A DNA stretch of 46,529 bases. Source: Massilia horti (GTDB lineage: Bacteria; Pseudomonadota; Gammaproteobacteria; Burkholderiales; Burkholderiaceae_D). The DNA lies in NCBI RefSeq assembly GCF_004614195.1, contig NZ_SPUM01000143.1, forward strand, positions 1 to 46,529, read 5' to 3'. The position numbers and the translations under genes are program-made. Position 1 is the first letter of the stretch; every line of letters begins with the position of its first letter. Positions 17,117 through 28,383 of this stretch are shown here, piece after piece. The notes under the pieces were generated by a model that saw only the letters and a list, made by a program, of their open reading frames with translations, had not been told where the DNA came from and did not search any database.

Positions 17117-18526
17117 ATGGAAAGCCCCGAACAATCCGACCCAACTCCGTCCCGATGGATGACGCCCCTGGTGGCGGCCGCATACTTCATGGAAAACCTG
17201 GACGGCACCGTCATCACCACGGCCGTACCGGATATGGCGCGCTCGTTCGGTGTGGCACCGCTGGACCTGAACGTGGGCGTGAGCGCCTACCTCTTGACGC
17301 TTGGCGTGTTCATCCCGATCAGCGGCTGGATCGCCGAACGCTTCGGTCCGCGCCGCGTGTTCACCGCGGCGCTGGCGTTGTTCACGCTGGCGTCGCTCCT
17401 GTGCGGGATGGCGCAGGGCTTGAGCGAATTTGCGTTACTGCGGGTGTTGCAAGGGATCGGCGGCGCGATGATGGTACCGGTCGGCCGATTGGTGATACTC
17501 AATCACACGCCCAAGCACAAGCTGGCGGAAGCGATAGCGACGCTCACGTGGCCGGCGCTGGTGGCGCCGGTACTGGGGCCGCCGGTCGGCGGCTTTCTGG
17601 CTAGTTACCTGTCGTGGCGCTGGATCTTCTACCTCAACCTTCCGTTCGGCCTGGCCGCAATCTGGCTGGCGTGGCGCATCCTGCCGGCCGGGTCCCCGGG
17701 ACGGTCGCGGCCTTTCGACTTGCCTGGTTTTGTTCTGGTCGGGTCCTCGTTGTGGTCCCTGAGCTGGTCCGCCGAGGTGATGACGCGGCCGGATACGCTC
17801 TTCGCGCATGCGGCGCCTTACCTTGTGGCCGGCGTCGCGCTGCTGGCGCTCGCCGCATGGCACCTTCGGCGAGCGGCCAGTCCGCTGTTCGATCTGGAGG
17901 CGCTCAGGAATCGCACCTTCGCGGTGACGATCTTTGGGGGATCGCTGGCGCGCATGTCGATCGGGGCGGTGCCGTTTCTGCTGCCGCTGATGTTCCAGGT
18001 TGGTTTCGGGCTCGATGCCTTTCGTTCCGGGCTGCTGCTGCTCGCGGTCTTCGCGGGTAACCTCTTGATGAAGCTGCGCACCACCCATTTGCTGCGCCGG
18101 TTTGGCTTTAAGCGGATATTGCTGGTCAACGGCGTGCTCAATGCGGGGACGATGCTCGCCTGCGCGATGCTGTCGCCAACCACGCCGGTGTGGATGATCG
18201 CACTGGTGCTGTTCGTCGGCGGGTTGAGCCGCTCGATGCAGTTCAGCGCCTATAACACGATCGCATTCGCGGATGTGCCGAAGGACCGGTTGGCGGCGGC
18301 CAATACCTTGTCCAGCACCGTGTTCCAGGTGGCTGCGGGGCTTGGCATCGCGGTAGGGGCGTTCGGGGTGCGGTTCGGGCATTGGGTGCAGGGTGCGGCG
18401 GGGTTGGAGCAGCCGGCCGTCGCGTTTCGGTTGGCGTTTGTCGTGATCGCCGTGGTGGGATTGGTGGGGACGGTCGATGCGCTACGGCTGGCGCCCGGGG
18501 CGGGGGCGAATACGGTTGGCAAATAG
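17117..18526 (+). CDS. DHA2-type major facilitator superfamily transporter
   Basis: A 469-residue protein with about fourteen hydrophobic helices, the arrangement of the DHA2 drug:proton antiporters. It has the D1-type LDGTVITTAVPDMARSF motif in helix 1 (about residues 27-43), motif A GWIAERFGPRRVF after helix 2, and the VAPVLGPPVGGFLASYLSWRW motif C in helix 5. It would export small hydrophobic compounds or drugs across the inner membrane using proton exchange. The start at 17117 places the first helix at the right distance; the frame extends upstream to 16958 with a non-membrane sequence. There is no adjacent periplasmic adaptor or outer-membrane factor. The substrate is unknown. Confidence 0.85.
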   Translation: MESPEQSDPTPSRWMTPLVAAAYFMENLDGTVITTAVPDMARSFGVAPLDLNVGVSAYLLTLGVFIPISGWIAERFGPRRVFTAALALFTLASLLCGMAQGLSEFALLRVLQGIGGAMMVPVGRLVILNHTPKHKLAEAIATLTWPALVAPVLGPPVGGFLASYLSWRWIFYLNLPFGLAAIWLAWRILPAGSPGRSRPFDLPGFVLVGSSLWSLSWSAEVMTRPDTLFAHAAPYLVAGVALLALAAWHLRRAASPLFDLEALRNRTFAVTIFGGSLARMSIGAVPFLLPLMFQVGFGLDAFRSGLLLLAVFAGNLLMKLRTTHLLRRFGFKRILLVNGVLNAGTMLACAMLSPTTPVWMIALVLFVGGLSRSMQFSAYNTIAFADVPKDRLAAANTLSSTVFQVAAGLGIAVGAFGVRFGHWVQGAAGLEQPAVAFRLAFVVIAVVGLVGTVDALRLAPGAGANTVGK

Positions 18527-18547
18527 ATGAGCAAACTCTGCGCAACC

Positions 18548-18626
18548 GTACAGCGTGCGCACAGGTGCGCACCCTACGACGGCCGAAGCCGGTAGGGCCG
18601 TAGGGTGCGCACCCCGTGCGCACGCG
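18548..18626. repeat. GTGCGCAC palindromic repeat pair, locus C
   Basis: Arms at 18548-18577 and 18600-18626 are inverted with respect to each other and match the arms of loci A and B; the second arm has two extra bases inside the core. A ten-base sequence GTACAGCGTG (18548-18557) recurs nearly intact at 18641-18650. It lies between the convergent ends of the MFS gene and ppc. Confidence 0.83.
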
Positions 18627-18652
18627 GACGCGGCCCAATCGTACAGCGTGGG

Positions 18653-21463
<2,811 letters not shown>

Positions 21464-21530
21464 TTCGACCACTTATCAAAAGAGGTTGTTGGCACGGCGG
21501 CGCTGGCGCCGCGGTCTGCGGGGGGACGCA

Positions 21531-21539
21531 TGCTAAAAT
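21531..21539 (+). promoter_or_regulatory. Putative extended -10 promoter for hemC
   Basis: TGCTAAAAT matches an extended -10 element (TG, one base, TAAAAT) in the ppc-hemC divergent region, about 55 bases before the hemC start. No -35 hexamer is evident. Confidence 0.35.
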
Positions 21540-21593
21540 TTGTGATCTTATGCAAGCGCCAGGCACTGGCATCGGCCGGGCTGGCTAACGACA

Positions 21594-22589
21594 GTGAAAG
21601 AATCCGTTTTGAAATCAACTGACACGACGACGCATCTGCCTTCGAAGCTGGTGATCGCTTCGCGCGAGAGCCGGCTCGCCATGTGGCAAGCCGAACATGT
21701 GCGCGACCGCCTCGCCGCATTATATCCGCAGTGCAGCATCGAGATTCTCGGAATGACAACACGCGGGGACCAGATCCTCGATCGTACGCTGTCGAAGGTA
21801 GGCGGCAAGGGCCTGTTCGTCAAGGAGCTCGAAGTGGCCATGGCGGAAGGCCACGCCGACCTGGCCGTGCATTCGCTCAAGGACGTGCCGATGGAGCTGC
21901 CGGAAGGCTTTGCGCTGGCCGCCGTGCTCGAGCGCGAGGACCCGCGCGACGCGTTCGTATCGAACGATTACGCCAGCCTGGACGAACTGCCGGCGGGCAG
22001 CGTGGTCGGCACCAGCAGCCTGCGCCGCCAGGCGCTGGTCGCGTCGCGCTATCCGCACCTGGTGATCAAGCCGCTGCGCGGCAACCTGGACACGCGCCTG
22101 GCCAAGCTCGATCGCGGCGACTACGCGGCGATCATCCTGGCCGCCGCGGGCCTGAAGCGCCTCGGCCTGCCGCAGCGCATCCGGGCGCTGCTCGAGCCGG
22201 AGCAGAGCCTGCCGGCCGCCGGGCAGGGCGCGATGGCGATCGAGATCGTCAGCGGTCCGCGCGGCGACGGTGTCGACCTGGCTGCGCTGCTGGCGCCGCT
22301 GAACCACGTGCCGACCGCGCAGGCGGTGGCGGCCGAGCGCAAGGTGTCCAAGGTGTTTGGCGGCAGCTGCCAGGTGCCGCTTGCCGCGTACGCCCTGCTT
22401 TCCGGCGACACGCTGACCCTGCGCGCGATGGTCGCCACGCCGGACGGATCGCGCAGCGCGCACGCCCAGGCGTCAGGGCCTGCGAGCGCGCCCGAGGAGC
22501 TGGGCGGGCAGGTCGCGCAACTGCTGCAGCAGCAGGACGCGAACGACATCCTGGCCGCCTGTCGCCAGGACGCCGCGACCGATGCCTGA
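21594..22589 (+). CDS. hemC: Porphobilinogen deaminase (hydroxymethylbilane synthase)
   Basis: A 331-residue enzyme that polymerises four porphobilinogen units in haem synthesis. The N-terminal IASRESRLAMWQA motif, VGGKGLFVKELE, HSLKDVP, GTSSLRRQA and the cofactor-attachment cysteine in GGSCQVPL (C259) are all present. The start is either GTG 21594 or TTG 21609, since no ATG precedes the conserved start of the domain. Its end overlaps hemD by eight bases, and the order hemC-hemD-hemX-hemY forms a tightly packed operon. Confidence 0.95.
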   Translation: MKESVLKSTDTTTHLPSKLVIASRESRLAMWQAEHVRDRLAALYPQCSIEILGMTTRGDQILDRTLSKVGGKGLFVKELEVAMAEGHADLAVHSLKDVPMELPEGFALAAVLEREDPRDAFVSNDYASLDELPAGSVVGTSSLRRQALVASRYPHLVIKPLRGNLDTRLAKLDRGDYAAIILAAAGLKRLGLPQRIRALLEPEQSLPAAGQGAMAIEIVSGPRGDGVDLAALLAPLNHVPTAQAVAAERKVSKVFGGSCQVPLAAYALLSGDTLTLRAMVATPDGSRSAHAQASGPASAPEELGGQVAQLLQQQDANDILAACRQDAATDA

Positions 22590-23346
22590 TACGGTTGTCA
22601 TCACCCGCCCACGCGCCCAGGCCGAGGAGCTGGCCCGCATGGTCGCGGCTGCCGGGCGCACTGCGGTGGTGCTGCCGCTGCTGGAGATTGAGCCGCTGGC
22701 CGACCAGTCGCAGCTGATGCAGGTGCTGGCCGGGTTGGACGGCTATGCGATGGTCGCGTTCGTGTCGCCCAATGCGGTCGACGCCGCGTTCGCCCACATC
22801 CAGCGCTGGCCGTCTGGGGTGACGCTGGCGGTGGTGGGGACGGGCAGCCGCGCGGCGCTGGCGCGGCACGGAATCATTGACACCGACATTGTCAGCCCGG
22901 CGGACCCCGCGCACAGCGATTCGGAGCACTTGCTCGAGTCGCTGGACCTGTCAAGCCTCGCGGGACGGCGGGTGCTGATCGTGCGCGGCGAAAGTGGACG
23001 CGAGCTGATGGCGGACAGCCTGCGCGCAGCCGGAGTGCTGGTCGAGACCGTGGCCGCCTACCGGCGCAGCGTTCCGCAGCTCACGCCTGAGATGAAAGCT
23101 TCCCTGGCTGGCTTGCTGGAGCAGCAAAACGACTGGATAATCACTAGTTCGGAAGCATTGCGCGGCTTGCTTGACCTGCTGCGCCAGATGGATGCCGACA
23201 AGGCTGTAGCAAAGATGCAACAGCAGCACCTGATTGTGCCCCATGCACGAATCGCCGACACCGCGCGCGCGCTTGGCATCAACCGAGTCACGCTGACGGG
23301 CTCCGGCGACGAGCGGCTGCTTGCCGCGTTACAATCACGAGAATGA
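22582..23346 (+). CDS. hemD: Uroporphyrinogen-III synthase
   Basis: A 254-residue cytoplasmic enzyme that cyclises hydroxymethylbilane and inverts ring D. The sequence is variable in this family, but the opening DTVVITRPRAQAEELA, the central VSPNAVDAAF, VLIVRGESGRELMADSL and WIITSSEALRGL are characteristic of HemD. It overlaps hemC by eight bases and hemX by four (ATGA), which points to coupled translation. Confidence 0.93.
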   Translation: MPDTVVITRPRAQAEELARMVAAAGRTAVVLPLLEIEPLADQSQLMQVLAGLDGYAMVAFVSPNAVDAAFAHIQRWPSGVTLAVVGTGSRAALARHGIIDTDIVSPADPAHSDSEHLLESLDLSSLAGRRVLIVRGESGRELMADSLRAAGVLVETVAAYRRSVPQLTPEMKASLAGLLEQQNDWIITSSEALRGLLDLLRQMDADKAVAKMQQQHLIVPHARIADTARALGINRVTLTGSGDERLLAALQSRE

Positions 23347-24458
23347 ACGAACTGCCGAATATCCCAGAACAGACCATCGTCGAGGCTGCGCCTGATTTTC
23401 AGGCGAACAAGAGCGCCGGTGCGCCGCGCGAGGGCTTGCTCGCTTCGCTCCAGCGTCCGCTGCCGATGGCCGTCACCGTACTGGCGCTGCTGCTCGCGGC
23501 CCAGACGTGGTCGACCCACACCCGCATCAACAGCCTGCGTGCCGACATGGCCAAGAGCCTGCAGAAGAACAGCACGCTTGCGGCCGATACTTCCGCCCTG
23601 GCGCGCGAGGCGTCCGAACAGTCCAAGGAGCTGCAGGTCAAGGTCGGGGTGCTGGAAACGCGCCAGACCGAGGCCCAGAGCCAGCAGCTGGCGCTCGAGC
23701 AGATGTACCGTGACTTGTCGAAGAACCGCGACGAATGGATGCTGGCCGAGATCGACCAGGTGCTCTCGACCGCCAGCCAGCAGTTGCAGCTGGCCGGGAA
23801 CGTGCAGGGCGCGCTGATCGCGCTGCAGAACGCCGACCGCTCGCTGTCGCGCTCGGACAAGTCGCAGTTCATCACGATCCGGCGCGCGATCGCCAAGGAT
23901 ATCGAACGGCTCAAGGCGCTGCCGGCGGTGGACCTGGCGGGCGTGGCGCTGCGCCTGGACAGCGTGATCGCGCAGATCGATGCGCTGCCGCTGCTGTCGG
24001 ACGAGAAGCCGGCGCTGCCGGCCGCGCCGGCCCGCAAGCAGGCGCCCGGCCCGCAGGCGGCACTTGAACCGCAGACGCTGGGCGCGCGCGTGGCCGCCAC
24101 CTGGCGCAACTGGAGCAGCGAGATGTGGGACGACATCCGCCAGCTGATCCGCGTGCGCTCGGTCGACACGCCGGAAGCGCTGATGCTCTCGCCCAACCAG
24201 TCGTACTTCCTGCGCGAGAACCTGAAGCTGCGCCTGTTGAACGCGCGGCTGGCGCTCCTGTCCCGCAACGAAGGCGCGTTCCGCGAAGACCTGAACAATG
24301 CGCAGGACACGCTGCTCAAGTATTTCGACACCCGTGCACGTCCGACCCAGGCGGTGCAGGCGGCGCTGCGCCAGGTACAGGCCAACAACGTGGCGATCGA
24401 CGTGCCCGATCTGTCCGACAGCCTGAACGCCGTGCGCAACTACAAATCGAAGCCCTAA
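23343..24458 (+). CDS. hemX: HemX-like membrane-anchored protein of the haem operon
   Basis: A 371-residue protein annotated in many genomes as HemX or uroporphyrinogen-III C-methyltransferase-like. A short cytoplasmic N terminus is followed by one membrane helix (about residues 41-57, LPMAVTVLALLLAAQTW). A coiled-coil region (about 60-130) and a long helical periplasmic domain follow. No methyltransferase motif is visible, so an enzymatic function is unlikely. It is thought to help assemble or localise haem-pathway components, but the role is unproven. Its ATG overlaps the hemD stop, and hemY follows four bases later. Confidence 0.85.
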   Translation: MNELPNIPEQTIVEAAPDFQANKSAGAPREGLLASLQRPLPMAVTVLALLLAAQTWSTHTRINSLRADMAKSLQKNSTLAADTSALAREASEQSKELQVKVGVLETRQTEAQSQQLALEQMYRDLSKNRDEWMLAEIDQVLSTASQQLQLAGNVQGALIALQNADRSLSRSDKSQFITIRRAIAKDIERLKALPAVDLAGVALRLDSVIAQIDALPLLSDEKPALPAAPARKQAPGPQAALEPQTLGARVAATWRNWSSEMWDDIRQLIRVRSVDTPEALMLSPNQSYFLRENLKLRLLNARLALLSRNEGAFREDLNNAQDTLLKYFDTRARPTQAVQAALRQVQANNVAIDVPDLSDSLNAVRNYKSKP

Positions 24459-24462
24459 AGCC

Positions 24463-25659
24463 ATGCGTTTACTTCTCTGGTTAGTCGCCCTGATGGCAGC
24501 GGCCATCGGCATTGCCGTGACCGCGCGCTTCAATCCCGGCAACGTGGTGCTGTTCTATCCGCCGCACCGGATCGACATGTCGCTCAACCTGTTCGTGGTG
24601 CTGGCCGCGCTGCTGTTCCTGGTGCTGTACTACCTGGTGCGCGTGGTGCGCTCGACCTTGCGCATGCCCGAACGGGTGGCCGCGTACCGCCAGCGCAAGC
24701 GCGAGCGCGAGGGCAACAAGGGCCTGCGCGACGCGCTCAAGGCGCTGTTCGAAGGCCGTTTCGGCCACGCCGAAAAGGCCGCGATGCGCGCCGCCGAACT
24801 GCCCGAGAACGCGGGCCTGGCGGCGCTGATCGGCGCGCGCGCGGCGCACCGGATGCGCGAACCGGCACGGCGCGATTCCTGGCTGGCGGGGACGGTGCAC
24901 GACAACGCGCTCAAGACCGCGCGGCTGATGACGATGACCGAGCTGCTGGTGGACGATCACCAGCCGGAAGCGGCGCTGGAGGCGGTGGCGGAACTGAACG
25001 CCAGCGGCCAGCGGCACATCCATGCGCTGCAGTGGTCGATGAAGGCCAACCAGCAGGCGCGCAACTGGCCCGAGGTGCTGCGCCTGGTGCGTACGCTGGA
25101 CAAGCGCAAGGCGCTGCATCCCGCGCTGTCGGCGCGACTGCGCGAAATGTCGTACGAGGCGCTGCTGTCGGAAGGCGCGCACGACGCCGAATCGATCCGG
25201 CGTGTGTGGGCCGGCGTGCCGGCCAGTGACCGTACCAAGCCCTACATCGCGGCGCGCGCGGCAAGCGCCTTCAATGCGCGCGGCCTGCATGAGGAGGCGC
25301 GCGTGATCGCCGAGGAGGCGCTCAAGGCGGAGTGGGACGAGCGCGTGGTGCGCGCGTACCGCGAAGCGGCCGGGCCGGCGGGTTCGCCTGCGCTGCTGGC
25401 GCAGATCGAGAGCTGCGAAGCGTGGCTGAAGGAGCGCCCGAACGACGCCGAACTGGCGCTCACGCTTGGTGCGCTGTGCCTGAGGCAGAAATTGTGGGGC
25501 AAGGCGCAGCGCTACCTGGAGCAGGCGCTGTCGGACGCCGACGATGCGCAGCAGGTGCGCGTCGCGCACCTGAAGCTGGCGCAGATGCATGAGGCGCTGG
25601 GACAGCAGGAGGAAGCGGCGGCGCACTACCGGCAATGCGCGCTGGCTACGGTGTTGTGA
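24463..25659 (+). CDS. hemY: HemY-like TPR membrane protein
   Basis: A 398-residue protein with two N-terminal membrane helices (about residues 2-20 and 41-62) and the conserved NPGNVVLFYPPHRIDMSLN segment between them. This is the HemY N-terminal domain, followed by tetratricopeptide-type helical repeats (about 85-390). It is not the Bacillus protoporphyrinogen oxidase of the same name. Known members sit with HemX at the end of the hemCDXY operon; the molecular role is uncertain, probably scaffolding. It is the last gene of the operon and is followed by a short perfect hairpin. Confidence 0.87.
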   Translation: MRLLLWLVALMAAAIGIAVTARFNPGNVVLFYPPHRIDMSLNLFVVLAALLFLVLYYLVRVVRSTLRMPERVAAYRQRKREREGNKGLRDALKALFEGRFGHAEKAAMRAAELPENAGLAALIGARAAHRMREPARRDSWLAGTVHDNALKTARLMTMTELLVDDHQPEAALEAVAELNASGQRHIHALQWSMKANQQARNWPEVLRLVRTLDKRKALHPALSARLREMSYEALLSEGAHDAESIRRVWAGVPASDRTKPYIAARAASAFNARGLHEEARVIAEEALKAEWDERVVRAYREAAGPAGSPALLAQIESCEAWLKERPNDAELALTLGALCLRQKLWGKAQRYLEQALSDADDAQQVRVAHLKLAQMHEALGQQEEAAAHYRQCALATVL

Positions 25660-25660
25660 T

Positions 25661-25680
25661 CCCGTAACGCAAATTACGGG
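25661..25680. terminator. Short hairpin after hemY
   Basis: CCCGTAA (25661-25667) and TTACGGG (25674-25680) form a perfect seven-base stem with a six-base loop one base after the hemY stop. No T-run follows, so termination is uncertain; it may protect the 3' end of the transcript. Confidence 0.4.
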
Positions 25681-25698
25681 GCGTACTAAAAGATAGCC

Positions 25699-25778
25699 CG
25701 TCGTTCCCGCGGAGGCGGGAACCCATGCTGAGCGTCATTTCACGCTGTCTATGGGCCCCCGCCTGCGCGGGGACGACG
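25699..25778. repeat. Long GC-rich inverted repeat upstream of ppa
   Basis: An arm beginning CGTCGTTCCCGCGG (25699-25725) is mirrored by an arm ending CCTGCGCGGGGACGACG (25751-25778), with a smaller stem AGCGT/ACGCT between them. Each arm is itself a palindrome of the CGTTCCCGCG-N-AGGCGGGAAC type that is dispersed in many proteobacterial genomes. One copy is present in the window. Confidence 0.75.
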
Positions 25779-25861
25779 GCGGGGACAAAACGCGTCTTGC
25801 CAACCCCCTCGCTTTCCACACAGTATCGCTTGCTGCGTCGCACAAGCCGCAATCGATTCGC

Positions 25862-25867
25862 TATAAT
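25862..25867 (+). promoter_or_regulatory. Putative -10 element for ppa
   Basis: A perfect TATAAT lies 41 bases before the ppa start, after the inverted repeat. No close match to TTGACA stands 16-18 bases upstream. Placed where a promoter separate from the hem operon would be expected. Confidence 0.5.
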
Positions 25868-25908
25868 CACCAACCCCCATTGAAAAATCAGCAACCAAGG
25901 AAATACCC

Positions 25909-26448
25909 ATGAGTTTGAACAACGTTCCCGCCGGCCGCGATGTGCCGAACGACTTCAACGTGATCATCGAGATCCCGATGAACGCGGACCCGATCAAGTA
26001 CGAAGTGGACAAGGATACCGGCGCGATTTTCGTCGACCGCTTCATGGGCACCGCGATGCACTATCCGTGCAACTACGGCTACATCCCGAACACCCTGTCG
26101 GCCGACGGCGACCCGTGCGACGTGCTGGTGATCACTCCGTTCCCGCTGTTCCCGGGCGTGGTGGTGCGCTGCCGCGCGATCGGCGTGCTGAAGATGACCG
26201 ACGAAGCCGGCGGCGACGCCAAGGTCCTGGCGGTCCCGGTCGACAAGATTTTGCCGATCTACAGCCACTGGCAGAAGCCGGAAGACCTGCAAGACCTGCG
26301 CCTGCAGCAGATCCAGCACTTCTTCGAGCACTACAAGGATCTGGAGAAGGGCAAGTGGGTCAAGGTCGAAGGCTGGGGCGGCCCGGACGAAGCGAAGGCC
26401 GAAATCGTCAGCGGCGTCGAGGCTTTCAACAAGAAGGCAAGCGCGTAA
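25909..26448 (+). CDS. ppa: Inorganic pyrophosphatase
   Basis: A 179-residue soluble family I pyrophosphatase that hydrolyses PPi to phosphate and drives biosynthetic reactions. The metal-binding signature DGDPCDVLV is at about residues 65-73, with the acidic residues of EVDKDTGAIFVDR and the YGYIPNT substrate segment before it, and the KYDLEKGKW-like C-terminal region (HYKDLEKGKWVKVEGW). AAGGA precedes the ATG at a suitable distance. It is a single-gene unit with its own -10 element and a strong terminator. Confidence 0.96.
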   Translation: MSLNNVPAGRDVPNDFNVIIEIPMNADPIKYEVDKDTGAIFVDRFMGTAMHYPCNYGYIPNTLSADGDPCDVLVITPFPLFPGVVVRCRAIGVLKMTDEAGGDAKVLAVPVDKILPIYSHWQKPEDLQDLRLQQIQHFFEHYKDLEKGKWVKVEGWGGPDEAKAEIVSGVEAFNKKASA

Positions 26449-26471
26449 GCCTTGCTCCGGTTTCGAAGAAA

Positions 26472-26508
26472 AGGGCGGGCGCCTGCGGGCGGCCCGCCCT
26501 TTTTGTTT
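26472..26508. terminator. Bidirectional intrinsic terminator between ppa and the metalloprotease
   Basis: AGGGCGGGC (26472-26480) pairs with GCCCGCCCT (26492-26500) and is followed by TTTTTGTTT on the plus strand. On the minus strand the hairpin is followed by TTTCTTC, so it can serve both convergent units. Confidence 0.85.
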
Positions 26509-26520
26509 GCGCCGCCGACG

Positions 26521-27957
26521 TCACCAGCCGATGTCCTGCAGCAGCGGGAAGGTCAGGTCGCGCGGCGGCGTGATCTCGTGCGACAGGTCGGTGTTGATCG
26601 CCGGCTCCATCAACTGGTTGATCTTGGCGTCGGTGCTGTAGTGCGACACCGAGGAGCCGGGCTGGTTGGTGGTCGGCGTGTACAGCAGGATGCGGTGCTG
26701 GGAGTCGGCCCCGGCCAGCCGCGACGGGTCCACCCCCAGGCTGGCCAGTACGCCGGACCTGGTGCGCGAGCGGGATTGCAGCGTGGCCTTGAGCTTGCCT
26801 CCGTCAATTTGGGTTATGCGCACCGACGGAATTACGACGGTGGGGTCGCTGCCGCTCATGCCGGCCACGTCGCCCGGCTGGTTGTCCGCCACCACCATGC
26901 CGATCGCGCCGGCGTCCTGCACCATCTTGGCCTTGACGACGAAGGCGCAGGTGCCGCGATCGACCAGGGCGATGTTATTGCGCACGGCGAGCGCATTGGC
27001 CGCGGACAGGGCGGTGCAGGCAAGGCCGGTGCCGTCGGCCTGGTCGACCACGGGCATCAACTGGGCCGTCACGGCGGAGCTAGTGAGCGGCGCGCCGAAC
27101 GAGGCATCGCCGACTGCATAGTTGCCGGTGGCCTCGCCTGCGGACGGGCCGCTCACGGCCAGGTTCGAGACGGCCGACAGCACCTGCGGCACGGCCGCCG
27201 TCACCTTCGGCCCGTTCCACGCCAGGGCGTTGCCGCTGATCGCCGAGGCCACGCGTTCGGCGCCGCTCATCTCGGCCCAGGTCTTGTTGCTATGGTTGTC
27301 GGTCAGGTAGTGGTCCCAGATCGACGGCGTGTCCATGATTTCGGCGCCGGTCGCGCCGTCGGTGAAGGTCTGGAAGCCCAGGCCGTGGCCCAGTTCGTGC
27401 AGCAGCACGGTCACCAGGTCGATCTGGTCGCCGAAATTGTTGTCCAGCCCGAGATAAAAGCCCGAGCCGGGCATGCAGTCGGCGAACAGGCCGAGCCGCG
27501 AGTTGAAGCGTGCAACGATGTGCGGCAGGTCGGGCGTGGTCTGGTCGGCCCCGGCCAGCTTGGCGGCCAGCGCGCTCGGGTACCAGGTCGAGGCGCGCGG
27601 CGCATTCGGGAAATCCGAGAAGATTTCATAGGCGCCGGCCGCGCCCAGCACGGCGCTGCTGGAGGTGCACGAAAGCGGCACGAACGAGGCGCCCACGCGG
27701 ATCGGCACGGTGCTGTTCAGGGTGGCGCCCCAGATGTCGGCCGCGTGCTGGAATGCGATCAGGCGCTGCTGGCCGAGCGTGGTGCCGGTGTTGCCCCCCA
27801 CCGGCGTGGCCGGGGTCGGGTCGTTAAAGCCGATGCCAGGGGCGTTCAGGTTGACGATCGTGATGGTGACCGCCGCCTGCGCGCCGCCCAGCGCGCAGCA
27901 CGAGAGGGCGATGGCGGCCGCAGCGTGCCTGAGGCCGAAGGGTTTAGCGGTCTTCAT
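26521..27957 (-). CDS. Secreted zinc metalloprotease with protease-associated (PA) domain
   Basis: A 478-residue exported protein with a signal peptide (about residues 1-28, ending GGAQA). The zinc-binding HELGHGLGF is at residues 187-195. A PA domain follows (about 330-420, with ALVDRGTCAFVVKAKMVQDAGA). The third zinc ligand of metzincins is not obvious, because Phe-Gln follows the Gly instead of xxH. Target proteins are unknown; extracellular digestion or processing of surface proteins is plausible. ATG 27957 is preceded by GAGGAG at seven bases; the frame runs upstream to 28092 within the previous gene. It overlaps that gene by 14 bases and is third in a PEP-CTERM operon, although it lacks a PEP-CTERM tail itself. 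Confidence 0.8.
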   Translation of the reverse strand: MKTAKPFGLRHAAAAIALSCCALGGAQAAVTITIVNLNAPGIGFNDPTPATPVGGNTGTTLGQQRLIAFQHAADIWGATLNSTVPIRVGASFVPLSCTSSSAVLGAAGAYEIFSDFPNAPRASTWYPSALAAKLAGADQTTPDLPHIVARFNSRLGLFADCMPGSGFYLGLDNNFGDQIDLVTVLLHELGHGLGFQTFTDGATGAEIMDTPSIWDHYLTDNHSNKTWAEMSGAERVASAISGNALAWNGPKVTAAVPQVLSAVSNLAVSGPSAGEATGNYAVGDASFGAPLTSSAVTAQLMPVVDQADGTGLACTALSAANALAVRNNIALVDRGTCAFVVKAKMVQDAGAIGMVVADNQPGDVAGMSGSDPTVVIPSVRITQIDGGKLKATLQSRSRTRSGVLASLGVDPSRLAGADSQHRILLYTPTTNQPGSSVSHYSTDAKINQLMEPAINTDLSHEITPPRDLTFPLLQDIGW

Positions 27958-28363
27958 GGCGTTGCTCCTCTTTGCTGATGGTGATTCCCTGGGTGAGCAC
28001 GGCATTGGCGGCGCGTTCGCCCTGCACGCACTGGTTAAGGAGCTTGCCGTCGGAGTCGCGGGTGACGATCGAATAGACCTGGCCCGCGTCACCCAGGCGC
28101 ACCTGGCGTGTCACGTCGGGGCGGGCGACCAGCGTCGGCTGCGCCGGCACCGATTGCACTGGCGCCGCCAGCGTTCGCGCCTGCGCGTTCAGCTCCTGCA
28201 TCTCGGACGGCGTCGGCGCGCGCAATTGGCCGGTCTGCGGATCGCGCGTCACCACCATCCCTTTTTGGTCGGCGGCGGAGGCCGGTGGCAGGTGGGTCAG
28301 GGCGACGACGCACAGGACGATGAACGGAAGTGCCTCAAGCAGTTTGTATTGGCGGTTTTTCAT
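27944..28363 (-). CDS. Small exported post-PEP-CTERM-type protein
   Basis: A 139-residue protein with an N-terminal signal peptide or anchor (about residues 9-31, cleavage near PASAADQ). The mature region contains VTRDPQTGQLRAPTPSEMQEL, which I recognise as the conserved segment of small proteins encoded next to PEP-CTERM genes (named post-PEP-CTERM in annotation databases). Their function is unknown. GGAG stands eight bases before the ATG at 28363; a longer frame to 28387 is less likely because it overlaps the upstream stop. It lies between the PEP-CTERM gene and the metalloprotease and overlaps the latter by 14 bases. Confidence 0.7.
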   Translation of the reverse strand: MKNRQYKLLEALPFIVLCVVALTHLPPASAADQKGMVVTRDPQTGQLRAPTPSEMQELNAQARTLAAPVQSVPAQPTLVARPDVTRQVRLGDAGQVYSIVTRDSDGKLLNQCVQGERAANAVLTQGITISKEEQRHEDR

Positions 28364-28383
28364 GGCGGCTCTCCAGGGGGCAA

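Noticed and set aside
16916..17134. 72-codon minus-strand frame upstream of lpxD
   Set aside because: It covers the predicted promoter and operator, has no ribosome-binding site, and its sequence shows no domain.
24463..25659. Protoporphyrinogen oxidase because of the name HemY
   Set aside because: The protein has two membrane helices and TPR-type repeats, with no FAD-binding motif; it is the proteobacterial HemY-like scaffold family.
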